Source: JBBQKP01 sp038326995 (GTDB lineage: Bacteria; Planctomycetota; Phycisphaerae; Tepidisphaerales; Tepidisphaeraceae). From it: a stretch of 18,281 nt of DNA. Positions 13,808 through 18,281 of this stretch are shown one piece after another. Below the pieces are notes generated by a model. It had not been told where the DNA came from. It worked only from the letters and a program-made list of their open reading frames with translations, and searched no databases. Both the position numbers and the translations under genes were made by a program. Positions within the stretch are counted from its first letter, which is position 1; the number at the start of each line of letters is the position of its first letter. The stretch spans positions 1-18,281 of the forward strand of contig JBBQKP010000055.1 in assembly GCA_038326995.1 (NCBI GenBank), given 5' to 3'.

Positions 13808-14740
13808 ATGGCTACCAACGCAGTTGAACTCAGGAACGTGACGAAAACCTTCGGGCCGCAGACGGCCGTCGATGATCTGTCTCTGGTCGTGCCCCAAGGC
13901 AGCATCTACGGTTTCATCGGCCCAAACGGATCCGGCAAAACCACCTCGCTCCGCATGATCATGCGGATTTACATCCCCGACAAAGGCCTGGTGAACGTGC
14001 TGGGCGAAGCCATCGCAGGGCCGGCCAATGACAAGGTGGCGTATCTCCCGGAAGAGCGCGGGCTCTACAATCAGATGAAGGTCCGCGACATTCTCCTCTT
14101 TTACGCGCAGCTCAAAAACTGCAACCCCACCGAAGCAGAACTCAACGCCGCCCTCGACAAAGTCGGCCTGCTCGAGCACGCACACAAACGCGTACAGCAG
14201 CTCTCCAAGGGCATGAGTCAGAAGCTGCAGTTCATCGCCACGATCATCTCCAAGCCCACGCTCGTGCTGCTGGATGAGCCGTTCAGCGGGCTCGATCCGC
14301 TCAACGCCGTCGTGCTTCGTGAACTCATTTCCGAACTCCGCGCCAGTGGCACGACGATCATCTTCAGCACGCACGACATGCGCGTGGCAGAGGAAATGTG
14401 CGACTACGTCTTCATGATCCACAAAGGGAAAAAAGTCCTCGACGGCACGATGGCGCAGATCCGCCAGACCTACGGGCAAGACGTTGTTCATGTGCGAATG
14501 TCTGATGGAAAAACTCCCTATGAACAAAGTCCCTATGATCTGGGCAGCGACGTTGCGGTCTCGGACATGGGCAGCTATTTCGAACTCAAGCTCGGCAAAG
14601 GCACCGACTCGCAGGCAGTGCTTCTTGAACTCGCCAAGCGAGGCAAGATCGAACTGTTCCAACTCGCCAGCCCGAGCCTGCAGGACATCTTCGTCCGAAT
14701 CGCCGCTCCCGACAGCGCCGCGATGGCGACCATGGGATGA
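13808..14740 (+). CDS. ABC exporter ATP-binding protein (NatA-type, 310 aa)
   Basis: This is the nucleotide-binding subunit that powers the membrane protein encoded next. Walker A is GPNGSGKTT (38-46), the signature LSKGM (132-136), Walker B LVLLDE (152-157), the D-loop SGLD (160-163) and the H-loop His189 in STHD. After the ABC domain (about 1-225) comes the C-terminal extension seen in NatA and drug/antibiotic exporter subunits (220-310). The C-terminal part includes an imperfect SPYD/TPYE duplication. The ATG at 13808 has no ribosome site; TAGAGT at 13793-13798 could be a -10 that makes the transcript nearly leaderless. The permease gene starts 119 bases downstream. The long minus-strand frame (13718-14845) is a shadow of this gene. 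Confidence 0.92.
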   Translation: MATNAVELRNVTKTFGPQTAVDDLSLVVPQGSIYGFIGPNGSGKTTSLRMIMRIYIPDKGLVNVLGEAIAGPANDKVAYLPEERGLYNQMKVRDILLFYAQLKNCNPTEAELNAALDKVGLLEHAHKRVQQLSKGMSQKLQFIATIISKPTLVLLDEPFSGLDPLNAVVLRELISELRASGTTIIFSTHDMRVAEEMCDYVFMIHKGKKVLDGTMAQIRQTYGQDVVHVRMSDGKTPYEQSPYDLGSDVAVSDMGSYFELKLGKGTDSQAVLLELAKRGKIELFQLASPSLQDIFVRIAAPDSAAMATMG

Positions 14741-14811
14741 GTATGGGGAATGAAGACCCGCGGAATAGAGACCGTTTTTGAACTGCATATCATCACACCT
14801 CCGAATAATTT

Positions 14812-14859
14812 CCCGACTCACCTGACGACTCACTTCCCGACTCACCTGAAGACCTCGAC
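14812..14859. repeat. Short direct repeats before the permease gene
   Basis: CCCGACTCACCTGA occurs twice 24 bp apart, with a related GACGACTCACTT between. The array can be read as degenerate 12-bp units ending just before the ATG at 14860. Confidence 0.7.
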
Positions 14860-16269
14860 ATGAAGAAAATATTCCTCATCGCCCGGCGTGAATACCTCGC
14901 TGCGGTCAAGACCAAATCGTTCCTCATCGGCGTGATCCTCATGCCCGTACTCATGCTCGCCGGGTTCGTCGTGCAGCGACTCAGCGACCGCATCGCCGAC
15001 ACCTCCACCTACACCGTCGCCCTCATCGACCGCACGCCCGATCAGAAGCTCGCGCCCGGCATCAAGTCCGCCGTCGATGAGCGAAACGCCAACGACACCA
15101 CCGACACGGCCACCGGCAAACAGAACAAGCCGATCTTCGCTTTGGAAACCATCACGCCCCCTTCCGATCCCGCCGCTCTCGACGCCCTTCGTCTTGAGCT
15201 CTCCGATCGCGTTCGCAAAAAAGAACTGCTCGCCTACATGGAAATCGGGCCCGACGCACTCGAACCCAAAATCCGCTTCGACCGTGCCCAGCAGCAGTCA
15301 GAACTCCAAAACGCCTCCATGATGCGGCAGCTTCAATTCCTCGAGCGCGGCGAGATGTTCCAGGAAGATTCCCTCATAGGCTACACCACCAACCGACCCA
15401 CCTTCACCGACTATAAGAACTTCCTTCGCGGCGTGGTCGCTCGAAACGCCACCCTCATCCGCATCACCACGCTCAAGGTCGACCCGATGATCCTCACCAA
15501 GCTCACCCCGCCCAGCGTGGTCGATCGCGGTCTTGCAGAAATAACCACCGACGGCAAGGTGGCGTTCGAGGCCCGTAACGCCGGCGCCATTCGCAACATC
15601 GCCGTCCCCATCGCCCTGCTCCTTCTGATGTTCGTCACCGTCATCACCGGCGCGAGCCCCTTGGCGATGAACATCATCGAAGAGAAGCAGCTCCGCATTG
15701 CCGAGGTCTTGCTCAGCGGCGTCACGCCGTTCGCGCTCATGCTCGGCAAGCTCATCGGCGGCGTCGGCACGGCCCTGACCCTGGCCGGCATCTACATGGC
15801 CGGCACCGCCGCGGGCGTCTACCAACTGGGCATGCTCGAGTTCATCGACCTGGGCCTGATCGCCTGGTTCCTCGTCTTCACCGTCGTCGCCACCTTCATG
15901 TACGGCAGCCTCTTCATCGTCGCGGGCGCGGCCGTCACCAACGTCAAAGAAGTGCAGGCCGTCATCACGCCCATCATGCTCTTCATCGCCACGCCCGCTT
16001 TCGTGTTCATGCAGGTCGTGCAATATCCCTCGGGCACACTCGCCCGCTCGCTCAGCTATTTCCCCCTCACCAGCCCCATGATCTCCATCATGCGAATGTC
16101 CATCCCGCCCGGCGTCGCCGTCTGGGAACTCGTCATGATCGTCGCGATCTGCCTCATCGCCACGCTCGGCGTCGTCTGGATCGCCGGCCGCGTCTTCCGC
16201 GTCGGCATGCTCATGCACTCCAAACCCGCGGGCGTCGGCGAGGTCATCCGCTGGATCGTGAAGGCGTAA
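14860..16269 (+). CDS. ABC exporter permease (NatB/ABC-2 type, 469 aa)
   Basis: This is the membrane subunit partnered with the preceding ATPase. The start MKKIFLIARREYLAAVKTKSF, with a first helix at about 22-42, is typical of NatB-type ABC-2 permeases. A large extracytoplasmic domain (about 43-245) follows. Then come five helices: IAVPIALLLLMFVTVITGA, the MLGKLIGGVGTALTLAGIY region, LIAWFLVFTVVATFMYGSL, ITPIMLFIATPAFVFMQVV and LVMIVAICLIATLGVVWIA. The substrate is unknown; relatives export sodium, drugs or peptides. No ribosome site is clear before 14860; direct repeats fill the upstream 45 bases. The two genes probably form an operon ended by the hairpins after 16285. Confidence 0.92.
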   Translation: MKKIFLIARREYLAAVKTKSFLIGVILMPVLMLAGFVVQRLSDRIADTSTYTVALIDRTPDQKLAPGIKSAVDERNANDTTDTATGKQNKPIFALETITPPSDPAALDALRLELSDRVRKKELLAYMEIGPDALEPKIRFDRAQQQSELQNASMMRQLQFLERGEMFQEDSLIGYTTNRPTFTDYKNFLRGVVARNATLIRITTLKVDPMILTKLTPPSVVDRGLAEITTDGKVAFEARNAGAIRNIAVPIALLLLMFVTVITGASPLAMNIIEEKQLRIAEVLLSGVTPFALMLGKLIGGVGTALTLAGIYMAGTAAGVYQLGMLEFIDLGLIAWFLVFTVVATFMYGSLFIVAGAAVTNVKEVQAVITPIMLFIATPAFVFMQVVQYPSGTLARSLSYFPLTSPMISIMRMSIPPGVAVWELVMIVAICLIATLGVVWIAGRVFRVGMLMHSKPAGVGEVIRWIVKA

Positions 16270-16590
16270 GACCCGGCTCAATTTGCGATCGCTTAAGATC
16301 GCGAACCTACGAGCCGCGACCGTGAGGGAGCGGTTGAATTTTCCATCACGCCACAACACTCCCTTACGGTCGTGACGCACTTGGAAACATCCGTCACCTT
16401 CGGCATGAGACGCACCCGAACGTCCATCCCATCAGCGCATCGCCTTGCACGCACGAACCCGAAGCGCATGAACGTATTCTTGGGCTCTTCACAAACCGAG
16501 TCCACGTACTACTCCCCGTTTCGCCGCAAACTTGTTTGCGTGTGCGAGAGACATGTAAGGTCAGCGCTAACGCCCCAACGGTCCGCAACG
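16270..16590. other. Intergenic with hairpins
   Basis: The gap between convergent genes contains the inverted repeat at 16317-16372, a small GCGATC/GATCGC hairpin near 16285-16302 and the hairpin at 16580-16601. Short frames here look spurious. No T-run terminator was found. Confidence 0.5.
16317..16372. repeat. Inverted repeat, REP-like
   Basis: CGACCGTGAGGGAGCG (16317-16332) is complementary to CACTCCCTTACGGTCG (16357-16372) except for one G.U and one mismatch; the loop is 24 nt. It sits about 47 bases after the permease stop. It resembles a dispersed intergenic repeat of planctomycete genomes and might also attenuate transcription. Confidence 0.6.
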
Positions 16591-16601
16591 TCATGCGGAC
16601 C
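16580..16601. repeat. Short hairpin
   Basis: A perfect 8-bp stem GGTCCGCA (16580-16587), loop ACGTCA, TGCGGACC (16594-16601). It overlaps the end of the minus-strand gene at 16591 and has no T-run. Confidence 0.6.
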
Positions 16602-16899
16602 CTACGCGATTCACCGATAACGCGACCTCTTTGAAGCAAGTCGGTCTTCCCGTCCCAGCGGCCTGCGCCGGCTCATTGCCCTGCGCCACTTCGCTGCCCC
16701 GCGCCGGGTCGCTGCCCTGCGCCACTTCGCTGCCCTGCGCCACTTCGCTGCCCCGCGCCGGATCGCTTTGCCCATAGATCCCGGGGTAACGCGCCTTCTC
16801 CGCCGCGAGCTCCGCATCGGTAAAACGACAAGAACGATACTTGTTGTTGTAGCCCGGATTCGCCGCACGGAATCGACGCTGTCTCTCGACATTGGACAT
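16591..16899 (-). CDS. Small basic protein with GSEVAQ/GSDPAR repeats (102 aa)
   Basis: The protein begins MSNVERQRRFRAANPGY, a start I associate with small uncharacterised planctomycete proteins; this recollection was not checked. A basic/aromatic N-terminal part (to about residue 45, FTDAELAAEKARYPGIYG) is followed by hexapeptide repeats alternating EVAQGS and DPARGS, and a short C-terminal end. No known catalytic motif is seen; the MSNVERQ region could bind nucleic acid. The frame is open further upstream (ATGs at 16935 and 16983); I chose 16899 for the MSNVERQ start. No ribosome site is clear. The repeat is 18 bp, so it is in frame. The minus-strand frame 16673-17146 over the same DNA is a shadow. 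Confidence 0.55.
   Translation of the reverse strand: MSNVERQRRFRAANPGYNNKYRSCRFTDAELAAEKARYPGIYGQSDPARGSEVAQGSEVAQGSDPARGSEVAQGNEPAQAAGTGRPTCFKEVALSVNRVGSA
16660..16767 (-). repeat. 18-bp tandem repeat, six units
   Basis: On the plus strand, units of GCCCTGCGCCACTTCGCT and GCCCCGCGCCGGRTCGCT alternate in order A, B, A, A, B from 16678 to 16767, preceded by a degenerate unit (16660-16677). They encode EVAQGS or DPARGS hexapeptides on the minus strand. Confidence 0.9.
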
Positions 16900-17310
16900 C
16901 GGTGCTGCCCGCTGGACGCTGGGAAAATTCATCATAGTGCCTATAGATTCGGCCGACTGTCCTGCCGACTGAAGCGATCGCACCGATCACGCCGAAAAAG
17001 CGAGGCGTCCTGTAATGATTCAGCCGTCTGCTCAGCGACCGGTGCCTCAAATCTCTGGCCCGTCCGATAGGACACATGACAATCGATCTCCCACACGAAT
17101 GGCCTGCCGGCCGGGCCGGAGTTCGCGTTTCACGAACAACCCGCATTCGGCTGAAGTTTTGGCAACAAGGCCGACTCTTTTCGTTACTCCGATAGCGTGT
17201 CGCGTTACTCCGATAGCTTGTCGCGTTACTACAAACGCTTGCCGCGCCGCGCGACCAGCGTGCCGCGGGTCGGACATCGTGTGTGAAAGACTCACCGCCT
17301 GTGCTGCGTA
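16900..17310. other. Gap containing a 21-bp repeat, no firm gene
   Basis: Frames on both strands (17015-17386 plus, 17047-17295 minus) cross the repeat at 17182-17265 and stay open, but neither shows family-like sequence outside the repeat, so I do not call a gene. Confidence 0.45.
17182..17265. repeat. 21-bp tandem repeat, four decaying units
   Basis: Units start with CGTTACTCCGATAGC (17182 and 17203), then CGTTACTACAAACGC (17224), then CGCCGCGCGACCAGC (17245). The first two differ at one base; the last is strongly diverged. Heptapeptides would result on either strand (TPIACRV on plus, GVTRQAI-like on minus). Confidence 0.85.
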
Positions 17311-17493
17311 CTACTTTGTCGCCTTTCCCTCGGGTGCGCCTGTTGAAGCCTCCACGATTCTAATCTCCTCATCCGTCAGCCCGTAGAGTTGGTAGACGAG
17401 CTGGTCGATCTGCCGAACCACGCTCTCGACCGTCTGATTTCGCCTTTGCGAAAAACGCATGACATTTACGCGTAGTGCCGATATCATAACCAA
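17311..17493 (-). pseudogene. Short ORF matching the C-terminal tail of restriction-modification enzymes (60 aa)
   Basis: The sequence VRQIDQLVYQLYGLTDEEIRIVEAS closely resembles the tail that ends many Eco57I-like/type IIG DNA methyltransferase-nucleases (..ID.LVY.LYGLT.EEI.IVE.). That tail normally follows 500 or more residues of methylase; here only about 25 residues precede it and no methylase motifs are found upstream. It is therefore either a remnant left by deletion or a free-standing small protein. It lies 53 bases downstream of the DUF3800 gene on the same strand. The start could be 17493 or the internal MRFSQRR. Confidence 0.45.
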
Positions 17494-17525
17494 GCCAGCG
17501 GATGAAACTCGGCCCCGTGCCGTGT

Positions 17526-17545
17526 GATCGACCCTACGGTCGATC
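17526..17545 (-). terminator. Hairpin immediately after the DUF3800 stop codon
   Basis: A perfect 8-bp stem GATCGACC (17526-17533) with GGTCGATC (17538-17545) and a 4-nt loop abuts the TAG at 17548-17546. There is no T-run, so termination is only a possibility. Confidence 0.45.
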
Positions 17546-18281
17546 CTATATCCCTGGCTCTTTTTTTATCGACGCCGCCGTCAGCGGGTTCTTCGCGTTG
17601 TAATAGCAACCGAAGTGGGCCTTTCGGCGATCGTCCGCGTCGTGTACCAGCGCCACCTGTGGCCAGAGCGCGCGGATGAAACGATCCTCTCCCTTCGCGT
17701 AGCACCGCATCAGCGCCCACAAAAAATGATCTGCCGCCTGAAGGCCGTAGTCCTCATGGGCGTGCAGGGCCGCGACTTCGATCGGCGCAGTCGATGCGAT
17801 GCCCCACTTTTTCTGGAAGTTCGCCCGCGCGTCCTGCAGTGCCTGCGCCAGCGCCTTGGTTCGATCCTTCCTCCCGCGCGTCGCAAAAACCACGCGGTAC
17901 GCGTCCTGCTTGTGAAGCCGGTCTTTGAACAGGCGCTTCACCATCTCGTCGTACAGGGCGTTGCCGGTGTAGTGGTACGTCCCGCTGCGCTCGTTCATGT
18001 TTCGGACATGGGCGGCCAGCCCCAGCTTGTCGCGGACCACCGCGTAGAACCGCACGTCCTGAGTCATCAGGAAGCGGAACACGCGGTCGCGTATCTCCGG
18101 CAGGTCGTCCTTGGCGTGCAGCAGGCGGTGCGTCTTGCCCCGCTCCGGCCGCATCGACTCCACGCCCTGGTAGAGCGGGTCGGCGCGGATCTGCTCGTGC
18201 AGGTTGCGCATCGCCGCGCTCAAGGCGAGTGGGTCGGCGACGTCGAGCGCACCGAGAATGAAGTGCGACGAACACCCCCCC
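17546..18281 (-). CDS. DUF3800 domain protein, 5' end cut by window edge
   Basis: The frame is open from the TAG at 17546 to the end of the window, so the N-terminus, where the family's YxDESGD motif would be, is missing. Visible features are SSHFILGALDV near the edge, then an HRLLHAKDDLPEIRDRVFRFL helix region, RFYAVVRDK, ALYDEMVKRLFKDRL, a VVFATRGRKDR strand and the C-terminal HEDYGLQAADHFLWALMRCY helix, a typical DUF3800 signature (..LQ.AD...WA..R..). The family has a predicted RNase H-like fold and is often found in defence islands; its molecular role is unsettled. The TTG at 18223 could be mistaken for a start, but coding continues upstream. A hairpin follows the stop, and a restriction-enzyme tail fragment lies downstream. 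Confidence 0.8.
   Translation of the reverse strand, partial: GGCSSHFILGALDVADPLALSAAMRNLHEQIRADPLYQGVESMRPERGKTHRLLHAKDDLPEIRDRVFRFLMTQDVRFYAVVRDKLGLAAHVRNMNERSGTYHYTGNALYDEMVKRLFKDRLHKQDAYRVVFATRGRKDRTKALAQALQDARANFQKKWGIASTAPIEVAALHAHEDYGLQAADHFLWALMRCYAKGEDRFIRALWPQVALVHDADDRRKAHFGCYYNAKNPLTAASIKKEPGI

Noticed and set aside
13718..14845. 375-residue minus-strand ORF
   Set aside because: It is entirely antisense to the NatA-type ATPase, whose motifs are unambiguous; the His/Asp/Glu-rich composition is typical of shadow frames in GC-rich DNA.
15298..16380. 360-residue minus-strand ORF
   Set aside because: Antisense to the permease; Asp/Gly/Glu/His-rich shadow without any domain pattern.
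16372..16620. 82-residue plus-strand ORF
   Set aside because: It runs through two hairpins and has no family-like sequence.

Overview
The window looks like chromosomal DNA of a planctomycete-type bacterium of fairly high GC. The lineage call is inference. It rests on an ECF sigma factor with a long membrane/extracytoplasmic C-terminal extension and a PEP-CTERM tail, a small basic MSNVERQRRFR-type protein, many dispersed hairpins, and in-frame short tandem repeats. Clear Shine-Dalgarno sites (AAGGAG type) precede several genes.

Layout. Positions 1-2047 hold two minus-strand family-2 glycosyltransferases; the second is bracketed by two copies of a roughly 65-nt hairpin element. Positions 2561-5550 carry a Sua5/TsaC tRNA-modification enzyme and an ECF sigma factor that ends in an exosortase (PEP-CTERM) signal and lacks a canonical start codon. 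Positions 5966-7827 hold HU, an SRAP/YedK abasic-site protein and a small lipoprotein, with two good intrinsic terminators. The tmRNA gene lies at 8036-8419, followed by a strong terminator. Next come a decayed copy of the 3' end of fba (8768-8846), a cytosolic chemoreceptor-like protein with its signalling tip at the N-terminus, and intact class II fba on the minus strand. A PepSY-type membrane protein follows.

Positions 12409-13807 are accessory. They contain a short unassigned minus-strand ORF, a DUF433/DUF5615 toxin-antitoxin pair whose antitoxin ends in eight TGQ(V) repeats, and a frameshifted minus-strand antitoxin remnant. A NatA/NatB-type ABC exporter pair follows (13808-16269). The right end has hairpins, a small repeat-bearing planctomycete-type protein, a short ORF resembling the C-terminal tail of restriction-modification enzymes, and a DUF3800 gene running off the edge. 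That end resembles the margin of a defence or mobile region.

No single complete new multi-gene system is evident. The most unusual items are the sigma factor with a cell-surface sorting signal, the repeat-tailed antitoxin with a palindrome over its promoter and start, the long tmRNA tag, and the recurrence of 12-bp (and 11-, 18-, 21-bp) tandem repeats in unrelated genes and spacers. All family calls come from reading motifs; no database search was run.
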